Of a stretch of 64,000 nt of DNA, positions 1-13,900 are shown one piece after another. The notes beneath the pieces were generated by a model that searched no databases, was not told where the DNA came from, and was given only the letters and a program-made list of their open reading frames with translations. The stretch covers positions 46,489,747 through 46,553,746 of the forward strand of contig NC_090292.1 in the NCBI RefSeq assembly GCF_037392515.1, written 5' to 3'. A program made the position numbers and the translations under genes. Every line of letters starts with the position of its first letter. Position 1 is the first letter of the stretch. This DNA comes from Haliotis asinina. Lineage: Eukaryota > Mollusca > Gastropoda > Lepetellida > Haliotidae.

Positions 1-195
1 ACTTTACTTCACAATATGATTTGAATGATGTCACCACTGTTGATAATACAAGAAAACTCAGGACCTGTGAAGGTCCCGGGTAGAATAGACCTTCAGCAAC
101 CAACGCTTACCATAAAAGGCGACGCTGCTTGTCGCTAGAGGCGACTAAAGGGATCGAGTGGTCAGGCTCGCTGACTTGGTTGACACATATCATCG

Positions 196-1419
196 TGAAA
201 CCGGAACTGTCTCAATATATGAACAGACACGGTGGTGTTCGCAATATGGCCTTTATTTATACTCATGTAGAAAAAACCCTGAAACAAATAAAACATCCTT
301 TAAGTACAACGTAAGTATATGCTGATAGATAATATCAGTCATTAATACAATCTGTGTATATATATAACCATTTACAGAATATCATCATTGCTGAGCCATT
401 TCATACACATTGCCTCAATACTTAATTGATAGCAGATTCCATATACTAGTATACTTTAATTCATACATAGAACACAAATATCTATGCACACATCATATCA
501 CATGGAGAAACAAACTAATATCGTACATTGAATATATCAAGTAATCATTACATAATGCGTTAAATACACTGAACCCACCAAGTATGTGGACCTGGGTCTG
601 CTGACTGAAAGACACTACAGCTGCACGAGCAATACAGCTACATCTGCACAAATAAATGAAACATATATACACACTGTGCAGACTAATCGAATGGCAGCAA
701 CAACAATGCAAACAAGTACGTTTAGGAATTGTTGATCAATGGGAAACACTTATAATATATTTATTGGTAAAACCCTGCTTCATTCTTACATGCATTCGTT
801 CATTTACACATTAAACATTCGTACATTTACACATAACGTACACATTCACTCATCACGCATTTACACATCGTACATGTATATCACTTACCGAATTATTTAC
901 CATTTGTAAATAATTAAACTCATGGTTTATTGCAATCTGCAAAACAACTAATTATCACAAACTACTCAATACCTACAATATGACAAAGCAGCCAAATTAT
1001 CAAAGCATATATACACTGTACGCATGACATGAATATGTACAACCATAAAAAGTATTGAAAGAGACTAACCTCTGGAAATGATCCCGACAGCTCCAATAAA
1101 CTAAATGTCCAAATCAAATCATCCAAATGTGCTTTGTGACCAGTAGAAATGTTAAAACTCAACTGCTAATAGACAACAAACTTTAAACAGGGGACAGCTA
1201 GTAAGCTGACAAAGTTTATGACAAAGGGACGCTAAGTGGCGCGCTTGGGTTGGCTATTGTGTGGCAGTGCTCAGGGTAATTGTAAGCTGAGAGAAAGGGG
1301 TTAGAGAAACTGGAGAGTGAAGTATATAGTGTTTAAAAATATGCTAAACTGAATATCTAATTCAGTTAAAACTAAAGAATAAAAACGCAGAATATTTACA
1401 AATATTTCATCCTGTCACA
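196..1419. mobile_element. Possible solo LTR inserted in SINE A
   Basis: A 1,224-bp insert interrupts the SINE. It starts with TG, ends with CA and is flanked by atcg on both sides (192-195 and 1420-1423), the geometry of a solo LTR with a 4-bp target duplication. An AATAAA-like signal lies near 1377. There is no coding sequence. The family is unknown, and because it sits inside a SINE it is younger than that SINE. Confidence 0.4.
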
Positions 1420-1484
1420 ATCGGTTACAGATTGCGCAGATCGATGCTCATACTGTTGATCACTGGACTGTCTGGTCCAGACTT

Positions 1485-1746
1485 GGGGAGTACTGCACTT
1501 TACCGGGTGCACTTTTTCAGATTAATTATAGCGCCCTAACCCTAACCCTAAAGCATAAGGATCGTAAAGGGTGCCTAACCCTAACCGTAAGGATCGTAAA
1601 ATGAGCCCAACCCTAACCCCAAACCTATTGATCGTAAAGGGTGCCTAACCCTAACCCCAAACTCTAACCCTAAGGTTAGTAAAGGGTGCCTAACCCTAAA
1701 CCTAAGGATCTCAAAGGGTGCTGCGCCCGGAAAACTGAATTCTAGC
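1485..1746. mobile_element. hAT-like MITE carrying telomere-like repeats
   Basis: A 262-bp insert in SINE A is flanked by a perfect 8-bp duplication, ccagactt (1477-1484 and 1747-1754). The ends form an imperfect inverted repeat around ccgggtgca and tgcgcccgg. The interior holds many CCCTAA hexamers mixed with a recurring aaggatcgtaaagggtgcc unit. The 8-bp duplication suggests hAT; this is inference. Confidence 0.65.
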
Positions 1747-2085
1747 CCAGACTTGATTACTTACAGCCCATTTAGCTGGAATGTCATTGGGTGCGGCGTA
1801 ATACAAAACTCACTCACTGCTTACACTGTGTCATAAATTTGACAAGAAAGATCAAATTTCCCGCGAAAACATGTAGCCGCAGCAAACCTCAAGGGACGTA
1901 ACTCCTCAGATCTCGACCATCGAACATATATCACACATCTATCAATTACTAAAAATGTACCTTACATAGATTACCAAATATAAAAGTTACGATAAATTGC
2001 AGAATCATAAACTGGTTTGCATATATATTTTGTTTTGATCAGATTGAAGTCCACCGTTTTCTGCGGGCCATGTAAACAAAGGAAA

Positions 2086-2134
2086 ATGGCGATTCAGGAA
2101 ATAAGAATGTCAACAAAAAGACTTCTGCAGTCAG
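2086..2134 (+). CDS. Candidate exon 1 of the membrane-protein gene
   Basis: The context aaaATGGCG is a strong start. The exon reads MAIQEIRMSTKRLLQS and stops at CAG|GTAGGA in phase 1, which joins exon 2 to give a good signal peptide (KRLLQS-VVLVMLVTGCLG). A rival first exon is 2555-2579 (MWKGILHP, donor CAG|GTTTGT), also phase 1. The first is preferred for its donor and start context. Confidence 0.45.
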
Positions 2135-4650
2135 GTAGGACAAACTCTGAGATCTATTGTCTGTAAATATGTAAAATTGTCGCAATGGTTACCAGACCGG
2201 TTTTGTGTTGGACCGAAATTTTCAGTTTTTAACTTGGTAAGGACGGTGTGTTCGCCTGATACAATACAGGAAGTGATGACGGATGTTATTAACTTTATCA
2301 GTTTATGAATGCGTAAAATGTTAAAAGTTTCACACGCATCAATCAGATCCCGAAACAAAGTCTGCTATTGTTACTTGAGTATCAGATGATCCGATAGAAT
2401 CCCATGTGAGAGGGAAGGGAGGTATTTTTGGAAAAACGAGATTTACAGTGATCACAGGCCTGTTACATAAGTGCGCAGATAACGAACAACCATTCGTCTT
2501 ATCACACCGTTGCTTATCTCATTGTGGCCGCTGCAGAGAGACTTGAATCAGCATTATGTGGAAAGGAATTTTACACCCAGGTTTGTTTTCAGAATGTCTG
2601 TATATTTATGTTTTGTAAAATGCGTTTTAAAAAATACTTTAAATCAAGGTCTTCCTTGAGAATACAGTACCTCAAACTTTAAAAACATGCCATAATACTC
2701 TTTTTGTAGTTTTACGTAATTGTAGGTTCTCAGGGTTATGTAAGGGTTAGGTTAGGTTAGTTTTAAGCTATATTTAAGCAATATTTCAGTATAGGAATAT
2801 TGTGTTCTTAAATGATAATCAAGTCTGGAACATACAATTCAAAGATCAATATCATGAGCACTGGGATAATATGAATCGTGAACCAACTCCACAAACTGAC
2901 TACTCAGTTCCATTCAGATGTATCTAATACACTGATCCATCACGATTTGCTGAACATCTTTTAAACGTGATTTGCTGAACGTCTTTTTTTAACCCACATC
3001 CATGTTGCAAGTATACCTGCTGTTAGGAGTGTGAGCTTAGGTTTAGTTTTAGACAGAGTCCATATAACTATTGTCACTATCAGGATTGTAAATGACTGCC
3101 GGCATTTGGCATTTTATATATATTTTCAGCTGACTTATGTTTAATCTTCATTTCTGTTGCAAACATTGTGGCACATGTTCACAACTCATTCAGTGTGATC
3201 GCAGAAATCCCAAATGTCTCGTTTGATCTGGAAATTGAAGCAACTCTCAATTATCATGCTATTGCTTTTTTCTCAATACGGTGCACGGTACAAGCGATGG
3301 TCATATGACAACTTACAAATCTAAATAGTTTTATTATTAATTATTTAGGGATTGCATTCAAATCTTAGTAATATCATCAGGTTTTTAACAAAAACAACCT
3401 GAAAATTCTATTTATTTTGATACAAGGTAGCAATAATGAAACACAATAATGTTTTGTTGCCTCAAAGTATACCACATAATTTTCTGCTGTATGTAGTGTG
3501 AAGTTGCATAATTCATCATTATATTCATTTTCTGTGGTATTTTTAGGTTGGAAAACCATGCAAATGACCTTAGTTGATGATGTATGGCTTGATTTGTGGT
3601 AGATGCAATGGCAGTAGGGGCAGTGTTCACGAATAGTGTCTGACCCTCTGACATTAAATCCGGCAGATTTGCCAACGGTCAGACAGAAGTCCCTAACCTG
3701 CTGGTGCCAGTGTTTGACTGAATACATCACAATAACTTTGTCTGAAGCTTTGTTATTTGTGGCATGTGACACTTGTGCACTGTTTATAAATTTATGTTTA
3801 AAATGTTTGTCATTATATAATGTTAATTTCAATGCTAATTATGAGAAATGTTAAATCTGAAATGTGTGTTTAATTTTATTCAGTGGGTCCTGTGAATTTT
3901 CAGTGGGTCAGAGAGATATCTGAAACTTACAGGACCCATTGTCCTGTTACTTTGAAACACCATTCGTGAACACTGTAGGGGTCATACTAGTTTTAATATG
4001 TTCGAGAATTTACTGAAAAGATGAATACTTTAATATTTCTGTGATAAGACATGACATTTCAATGAAATAAATTTTCAAGAGCTATGAATGTATTTTACGG
4101 GCTGCGATAATACTAGTGAGTTCCATTATAATCTGTGGCTCCTGTGAAAATGTTCCCCAGCGATCACACATCTTCACATCATGAGAAATGGGATGAAATG
4201 GCCGATTAACAATTTTCCTGTCGTGCTCAGACTTATTGTGCTGTAAACTAGCCAGTTTCAGTGCAGATCATAGTAAGTGTTCACTGTGCATATGTGTACC
4301 CTAACCAATTTTTTTGTCGATGATTGCTCGTTGGTACTGAATCAGTCATCAGTTGTGAGATTTCAACCAGTTTCCAACACTACTTATCACTGTATGCAGT
4401 GTTGTGTCATTCAGTGGTGTGTCATTCAGTGTTGTGTCATTCAGTGGTGTCCCAGGAACTACTCATGATTGACTGATCCATTGTTTGACAGGAAAGTGCA
4501 ATGCCCCACATGTTCCTAGCCCTTGCTACCATGGTAACAGTGTATTTTTAGTCATGTTACTGAGCTATTGTCATGGAAGACAGGTTCTCTGATTCCCCTC
4601 TTACCTTCTGTCACTATTACTAGACATTACTGGACTCAGTGTGATGATGG

Positions 4651-4681
<31 letters not shown>

Positions 4682-4721
4682 ACGATAATGATGATGGCGA
4701 TGATGATGACGGTGGTGGTGG

Positions 4722-4756
<35 letters not shown>

Positions 4757-4878
4757 GTGATGATGACGGGTGGTGGTGATGATGATGATGGCGGTGGTGA
4801 TGGCGATGATGATGATGATGACGGTGGTGGTGATGATGATGATGATGATGATGACGATGATGATGACGGTGGTGGTGG

Positions 4879-4925
<47 letters not shown>

Positions 4926-7900
4926 ACAGTGTGTATTTTTGGTCATGTTACTGAAATACTGTGAACAAATCTTAAACAAAGATTATCTCCAGTCATGGCA
5001 ATCATCTTTACAAGACAACTGAGTAAGCGTACTTGTTATAAACATTTTAAATATCTGTTAACGGTAGAGAAATACTTATTATGTAATGAGCTTCCTCAGT
5101 ATTTAAAAACTATATTTGCTAGCATCCTCGATATCTCCAGGGTATACGTTCCGATAAGTCTCCACTATACCCTGGACGCATCTACGGCTCTGCCCAATAA
5201 ATTTATTACCTCCCTTGGCTGTCTTTTTATCCAATCAGGTGTTTACGGTGGGAAGTTGAGCGAACCAATCACAACTCGCTTTCGTTTTTTAAAATTATCT
5301 AACTTGGCAACAGAAACCATGCAAAGGTTCTCTGGAAGGGGTAAAGGAGATCTTGCATATGTTGTTTTAAAGTTTCGGACCTGTCAGATTGAGCAAACCT
5401 TCGCAGTTGCAACCGCTACCTTTGACACTGGCAAGCTCGGTTATAAAGGGGCCTAGCTGATTGGCTACTGTGAGAAGACAGAGCCAGCAAAGGGAGGTAA
5501 TAAACTTATTGGGCAGAGTCATAGATGTGTCCAGGGTATAGTGGAGACTTATCAGAACGTATACCCTGGAGATATCAAGAAAGATTTGCTAGATTCAGTT
5601 GTTGTAATTTTTAACTAGCTGTGGAAAGGGGCAGATATCCTGATAGTGATATTAACTACATTGAAAGATACTGTCTATTTTGTAAATCTAACAGTATTTT
5701 ATTAACTGAAGATGAATACTCTAGTATCAGGAATAAATATATTAAGAAATATTTTAGTAACTTCCCCACAATTATGTATTTTATATCTTTTCTACAAAGT
5801 GAAAATATGGATATGATAAGAAATGCATGTTTATTCTTACATCATGTAAACAAGAGACACAAACCGTACATACTGTGAAATGTGCTGATGTGTGACACAT
5901 TACCATGATTGTATTCAGGGTCGATGACCTGTTTCTGAATTAAAAATGTCTGTCTGTCTGTCTGTAAGTCTAAAACTCATTCGTTGATTCCCCCTCTATC
6001 CTGCTATCACAACACTGGACTCTATGTGATTGTGATGAGTGAGTGAGTGAGTTTAGTTTTACGCCGCACTCAGCAATATTCCAGCTATATGACGGCGGTC
6101 TGTAAATAATCGAGACTGGACCCGACAATCCAGTGATCAACAACATGAGTAGCGATCTGCGCAACTGGGAACCGATGACATGTGTCAACCAAGTCAGCGA
6201 GCCTGACCACCCGATCCCGTTAGTTGCCTCTTACAAGCATAGTCGCCTTTTATGGCAAGCATGGGTTGCTGAAGGCCTATCCTACCCAGGGACCTTCATG
6301 GGTCTGATTGTGATGATGATTATGATGATGATTGCGGTATGTATATATACTTAAACTAGGCATGTTACTGAAAGTGAAACACTGAGATGTAAAAGGTATT
6401 CATTGATTCCCCCTCTTCCCATCCTCAATAATCTCCAGAGTAATTTCTATGTTGTGATAAGTTTTCACTATACCCTGGATGCATATACAGCCCTTTGCTG
6501 GCTCCACATTCTCACAATAGCCAGTCAGCTATGACACCATTACAATGAAACCAGCCACTGTCAACAAAGATAGTGGTCTGAATTTTGAAGGTCTGTTTGC
6601 AGTGTGAATTGGATTTTTTGACAAGTCTGAAACTTTAAAAAAATCTATGCAAGAACTCCTACCTCTTTCAGAGTACCTCTATGTAGGGTTTAATTGGTTA
6701 TGTGTACTCTTCAAAAACAGGGTTTTTTTATTTTCGATTGAAAGTATTTAGGAGATTTATCGGAGTCAATCAATGTTGATATGATAATATTGATTGTTTT
6801 GAGAGTGCATCACCATTTGGACTTCCTCACAACCATAGCTATTTGGAATGTAGTCACTTTTGAAAAATGACTGGTGTATGGCATGTAATTTGCATGTGTA
6901 TGATTTTCATTTTAAAACAAATGGCTGGAAACAAACAAATAACTAACTAATAAATAAACTAACAAATGTGTGATGCAGATGAGTATGAAAATTAATGTTC
7001 TAAGTGATTTCTCGACCTTTTTGAAAAATCGTCAGAATCAAGAATGGGACCCCATGCACATGTATGGGATACTGCATTGTGCACGTGCATATCATGCATT
7101 GTGTTTAGGGGTGGTAATAGAGGGAACTGGTGGTGCGTTCATAAGATGTCTGTACTTGAAACGTTTGTCAACGTTTACACTTCCTATCCAAATTGAAATA
7201 TCAGGTTCCCCTACTTTTTTTGAAGAGTATAATTTAAGAAACAAAATTGTATTGTGATTGGTATGTTCAATTTCCCAGTGTGGACATGTGATTGGATAAA
7301 AAATCATAAATAATTATATGTGTCCTCAAAGGCCAGTTTTCATAGGAAATGTACCTGATGCTTTGAAAGTTCAAGTATTATTTAGAATAACAAATTTTCT
7401 ATATTATGATCTTATCTCATTTACCGAAATGGACCGAACCTTAGCTTTCGTACTGAAGTACGTCACCATTACTGTGTAGGTTTACTTCCTGGAGGTTAAG
7501 TGCCACTTCAGCTCCTTGATTGGGCTCATTGTGATGGTGGGGTTCATTGTATCCGGTACAATTTTTAACGGTTCCTGTCACCCATGTTGGCCTCTGACAA
7601 CAACAATGTTGTTGTCACGTGTGGCAATAGTCACCAGTGTAGCCAGTGTGAGAAATAGTTTTCAGATTTTGCTACCCAGTGGTGCTAGCTATGTCTGAAA
7701 CTTCCTAGTCCAAAACCTGAATGTAGACACAGGTTCCATCATTACGTTATAATACACCTTCAGCTCTTGCAAGATTATGGACTGATAAAATCAATCATCG
7801 TATAATATGATGAACAGTTTTGTCAGTCCATAATCTTGCAAGAGCTGAAAGTGTATTATACCTTATTAAGTCAGAGAAAGTGATATATTTACAGTGTTAA

Positions 7901-10900
7901 ATTTGGGTGAAATTTTGAGTGGGTCCAAATTGATGAAAATAATGTTTCTGGACCCCCTTCAGTGTTAAACAGATGGGCAGATGTAAAATAGAGGGGGTCC
8001 TCTCTGAATTTGATGAGTCAAAACACTCCAAAACCCTCTCTTGAGCCAACACTGAATTTACAAAATGACCCCATGAAAATTCACTAGCTAGTTGGGCCCG
8101 TGATGGTGGAGATTTACTTGCCCCATTAGATTTTTACTAACCATGGACTAGTGGGCCAAACTTCATCGCTGTCATATATGAAATAATAATTCTACCAAAA
8201 TTCATTATTAATTATAACCAGTACAAGCAATACATTAGCATTCAGATATTAGGAAAATATATATAGAATATTAATTTCATCATGTGTCAGTAATAGCTTA
8301 GAGAAAATCTCCATTTAAAAGTAGTCACACTAGAAAAATACTATTGCAAAAGGTATAAGTTATAACTACACAATTTCACAGATGTTCCAGATAAATCCTA
8401 GCCTAAGCCAATCAGAATTTCACAAGACATGACAAACAAGTATACATGAATGAGGTGAGCAGAATTCCAGCTCAACCCCTGGGTCTCTGAGGGCCTTTCC
8501 TGCGAGCAACCGTCCCTACACAGACAGTCAAAATACCAGACTCCACACTATATAGATGTGAGCACACACACACACATATATATAGTTTTTAACAACAATG
8601 GACAGATAGAGAAACAGTAGTACTTCCTTCTGCAGTTCATGTGATGACAGACACAGCCAGGGGGGTTGACCAATAAAGACCATAAATGTCATACAGAGTA
8701 ATTAATGGAAGTGACAAAGAGGAACAAGGTAGCTGACAAAACACTGTACACTGTGGTAGTGATAAAAATTAAGAATGCAGATTAAATAATAACAAATAAG
8801 TCTCATATGGCTTGGTTGAATAGTTTAGGGATTTTAGAAACATTTGGGTGATGGCTGACCTGAATTACACTATAACATATGTGGAACATAGCCTTTTGTG
8901 ACAACAACTAACAAGCAATGTTACAAGACTCATCTCTGTCGTTTACAGGAGCGTTGCCCGTAACAACTTATAAAAATCACATCGCTGTCACTGTCAAGTG
9001 CGACAGTGACCAATATTGTATCAACACTCATAGATGTCGTATTGTTTAAATGTTGCCAAGTGTGACAATAACCAACAGTGTATCAGCTCTCAGTTTCACA
9101 GCTGTCGTGTAGTTAGAATGTTGCCGAGTTTATCAGTAGCCAACAGTGTAACATAACTCTCATAGCTTTTGTATAGTTGGAATGTTGCCAAGTTTGTCCA
9201 TAGCCAACAAGCAGTGTGGTATCTTCCCAAATCTTCCGACTGTCAGACGAGTAATTACCAGATTAGTCATGGTTGGTTAATCAAGCATTATTTACCTGTT
9301 TACCTTTCAGTAAAATGGAACAGACCACAACAAAAAAAACTTAGGAAGTCCCAGGAAAGTTTTAATAAACTTTGCTCTTTTATTATTTACATATCAAATG
9401 ATCAAATGTAAAATATGGTGATTTGATGATTTTACGTCTTTATGGGTAATGTAAGCACCAACTTTAAATGTTAATTACATATCTTGTTGAGAAATGTAAG
9501 TACCAACTTTATTATTTAACAAAAGTATAGCTCTATTTACTATTTACATGTATGTCAGTCAGTAACGGAGTATTTTATCCAATAATTATAGCACTATTCA
9601 CTTTACATGCACTGTTTACATATCAGTCACAATCACCATCACAGTTCAGTAGTTTTAGCCACGTTTCAAGAGATGTCCTTGGGTGAAGGGCAAAGACAAG
9701 TGTATCCAATGCGGGCATGTATGGTGTAGAGTTGATTCCAGAGATGAGGACAGTAGGAAAATGTACCGTCCATGTAGATTGTGTCACCTTCAGCCAGGCA
9801 TCTCAGCTGCTCATCAGTTGAAAAGACGATGATCTAGTCCTCCTCGCCATCTTCACAGAGAAGAAACCTGCTATCTCTGGTTGTGGTCCACTGTCCTAAG
9901 TGAGCATCAGCCAGTTTAAAAGATTTGGGACCGAGAGTTAGTGTTTGAGATCAGAAACCACATCTAACATCGATTATCGGAGGACTTGTTTTGAACAATT
10001 ATTGATTATAATTAAAATATATGAAAACTTAAAGCAAATATTAATTTTAAGGGTACTCTCACCAGTTTTTTTCCTAAGTAATGTTTTTATAATTAATACT
10101 GTGGTGCAGTGAAATGTACGCATGAAAGAAAGACTCCAAACAATAAACAATAAAAGTGGTTAGAATGTTACAATGCACATAGCTTCATGACATGCACGAT
10201 TATTGAGGACATGAAGGTCCAGGGTAGAATAGGCTTCAGCAACCCATGCTTGCCATAAAAGGTGACTGTCTTTGTCGTAAGAGGCGACTAACGGGATCGA
10301 GTGGTCAAACTCGCTGACTTGGTTGACACATGTCATCGGTTCCCAATTGCGCAGATCGATGCTCATGTTGTTGATCACTGTATTGTCTGGTCCAGTCTTG
10401 ATTATTTACAGACTGCCGCCATATAGCTGGAATATTGCTGAGTGCAGCATAAAACTAAACTCACTCACTCATGACATGCACATTTGTTTATGAATATTTG
10501 CAGGGATAGAAATGCTTTATTTCCCAGCTGGATATTGGTTATTTTGAATTCTTTGCCGACATGTTTTTATAATTTACCATGATATTTAATGAAATAATAA
10601 CTTGATTTTAGTCATGATATGGTTGAAATGTTGCCAACTTAACAATAAATATTAACTCACTTGGGCATTGAGTGAGTGAGTTTTAGTTTTATGCCATTTT
10701 CAGCAATATAAACGTGATAATAGCGGGGTACCAAAAATGTCTCTTCAATCATTATACCCATGTGGGTAATCGTATGCGGGTCTTCGGTGTGACGGCCAAA
10801 CACTTCAACCATTAGTGTACTTCTAGTCTGAACTCTAATGTCCTGAAGGTGTTTGTTGAGTGTGTAGCAAGTGTTTGATGTTGCAGTGGTGCTGGTGATG

Positions 10901-13900
10901 CTGGTGACTGGCTGTCTGGGAGAACAACATCCTACATGTCAGCTGTGGAAGAGGATGGCACAGCAGCTGTCTAACGAACCCGGGAAACAGATGTCTTGTT
11001 TTGCCAACGACACGCACCCTTGCACCAGTCTGCGATGTTCTGGGACATACAAGTACACTGTAAGTTACCATAACACTTTTGCTTATTTGACACTGTAGGA
11101 TACCACGACACTGTAGGATACGAGGACGATGTAGGTTACCATGACACTGTAGGTTACCACGACACTGAAAGTCACTATGACTCTTTTCGATGTGTCTGTA
11201 GTAGACGTTGACATGTTTGTCACTGAAGTATCTATGGTGCTGTTCTATGTCTGTTATAGTCATGGCTGTGTGTGTTGTACCCACTGAAGTATCTATGGTG
11301 GCTGTTCCTATGTCTGTTGTGATCATGTCTATGTGTTGTACCCACTGAAGTATCTATGGTGGCTGTTCCTATGTCTGTTGTAATCGTGTCTATGTGTCGT
11401 ACCCACTGAAGTATCTGTGGTGGCTGTTCCTATGTCTGTTGTAATCGTGTCTATGTGTTGTACCCACTGAAGTATCTATGGCGCCTGTTCCTATGTCTGT
11501 TGTAATCGTGTCTATGTGTTGTACCCACTGAAGTATCTATGGTGGCTGTTCCTATGTCTGTTATAGTCTTGTCTGTGTGTGTTGTAACCACTGAGGTATC
11601 TGTGGTGACTGTTCCTATGTCTGTTGTAATCGTGTCACTGTGTTGTATCCACTTAAGTATCTGTGGTGGCTGTTCCTATGTCTGTTGTAATCATGTCTGT
11701 GTATGTTGTAGTCCTTCATGCCGGACTCTGCAAACATCGAGGTGGACTACTGCTTTGGGATGAGGCTGAATCACTGTGACAACCCTGTCTCCATGGACAT
11801 CTACCTGGTGGTGCCCAACAGGAACATGAGCTACAACAAGAGGATTTCCCACAACACGCAGATCCAGATGCCTGGTGAGACAACACATTGTATTAATGTC
11901 AAGACATTTCAACATGACCTACAAGAGCTGGTTTAAAGTCAAGTCATTTTCACGTGACCTACCAGAGCTGGTTTAATGTGAAGTTTTTTTCATGTGACAT
12001 ACCAGGGCTGGGTTTAATGTCAAGTCCTTTCATGTAACATACCAGAGCTGATTTTAATGTCAAGTCATTTTATATGACATACCACTACCAGAGCTGATTT
12101 TAATGTCAAATCATTTCATGTAATACACCAGAGCTGATTTTAATGTCAAGTCCTTTCAAGTGACATACCATAGCTGATTTTAAAGTCAAGTCATTTTCAC
12201 GTGACCTACCAGAGCTGGTTTAATGTGAAGTTTTTTTCATGTGACATACCAGGGCTGGGTTTAATGTCAAGTCATTTCATGTAACATACCAGAGCTGATT
12301 TTAATGTCAAGTCATTTTATATGACATACCACTACCAGAGCTGATTTTAATGTCAAATCATTTCATGTAATACACCAGAGCTGATTTTAATGTCAAGTCC
12401 TTTCAAGTGACATACCATAGCTGATTTTAATGTCAAGTCATTTCAAGTGACATACCATAGATGGCTTGCTTGCTTAGTTGACACATGTCATCTGTTTCCA
12501 ATGCGCAGGTCAATGCTTCTGCTGTTGATCACTGGATTGCCTGGTCCAGGCTCGTTTATTTACAGACAGCCAGCATATACCTGGAATTTTGCCGAGTGCT
12601 GCTCAAAACTAAACTAACTCACTCTCTCACCGTAACTGCAAAGATGATTGGAATTCAAGATGTGATTGTCAGTATTGTGTTTCAGGATTGTCATTCCACC
12701 TGAAGAGTCTAGGAACTGTGGATGTGTTCCTGTACTTCTACATGTTGAGGAACGCCTCCAACATCAACATGTCGGTACGTAACACATTGTATCACTCACT
12801 CACTCACTCACTCACTCACATTGTATCTATGTGGGGAATGGAACCCAGATCTTCAGCCATCACACCGCCCTCACAATGGTGATGTGAGCCCCATTTTCTG
12901 GTGTCCCCTGCCGTGTGTCCCCTGCTGGAATAAAAAGAAAAAAAAAAGCGGCATAAAACCAAACTCACTCACTCACAATGGTGAAAATAGCCGCAGTTCA
13001 TGTTTGTTGTAAGACGCAACTAACGGTATTGTCACCATATCCGATGCATGGATCGATGCTCATGCTGTTGATCACTGGATTTTCTGGTCCAGGCTTAATA
13101 ATTTACAGACCGCCACCATATAGCTGGAATATCGCTGAATGTGGTGTTAAAGAACAAACCACCCAATCATTAGAGCTGACAATCACCCTGTCTGAGACAA
13201 CACATTGACCTCCCTCATGGCCATTCTGTGTTTCAGATTACAGCTAAATTTAGGATAACATCTTTCATGCATACAATCATGTGGCCGCCATCACTGCAGA
13301 AGGAGATTGTCCCCATGGAGAGAATCCCTGTGCCCCCCTGTATGAATGGTACCACCCCATCCCCTGCCACTGCACTGCCAATGGGAAGCTGTCATCCCCC
13401 GAGATGGATCGCTCCAACATATGCCCCAGGAGTGTCCTCAACTCCCTACACTCCACATGTCAGAAAGAATGGTACGTTGTTTTTTTTTGTGGTGAAGGTC
13501 AAGCTTTCTTGTAATCTCTACTTTGTATGATAATTGAAGCAATCTTTCGTTGCGTCTGATTTTGATATGGTAGTGTGTCCAGTTAAACACATGAATATAT
13601 AAGTTGATGAATGTGATTGGGTGTTCAGACTCCCAATCTATGCAATATGTCATCATATCCTAATTATGTAGATCAATGCTCATTATGTTGATACCAGGAT
13701 TCTCTGGTTCAGATTCATGTATGTACTGACTGCTGCCATGTATCTGGAATATTACTGAGTGCAAGGTCAACAACAAACCAACTTCCTGTTTCATCTGACG
13801 TCCATGTTCATCACACTTGACATTATCTGTTTTTATTTACTTTCTTTAATTTGTATGTTTTTGCCATGTTTTCGAAACAAAATGTTTTGGGACCATGGCC

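Larger units (their letters stand above)
62..1818 (+). mobile_element. SINE family A copy split into three pieces by two insertions
   Basis: Pieces at 62-195, 1420-1484 and 1747-1818 read continuously against the other family A copies in the window. They run from the head (gtgaaggtcccgggtagaat) to the conserved tail (tagctggaat, gcggcgta, actcactcac). The two interruptions are described separately. Family A has no tRNA head that I can recognise. Confidence 0.85.

Noticed and set aside
4568-4979. Long Asp-, Met- or His-rich open frames
   Set aside because: They are the three readings of a GAT microsatellite.
4995-5456. 153-codon frame as a gene
   Set aside because: It is the end of a LINE protein running into the inverted repeat of a MITE.
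10871-11098. Start of the membrane protein at the GTG near 10871
   Set aside because: There is no ATG, and the acceptor at 10886 joins in phase to upstream candidate first exons.
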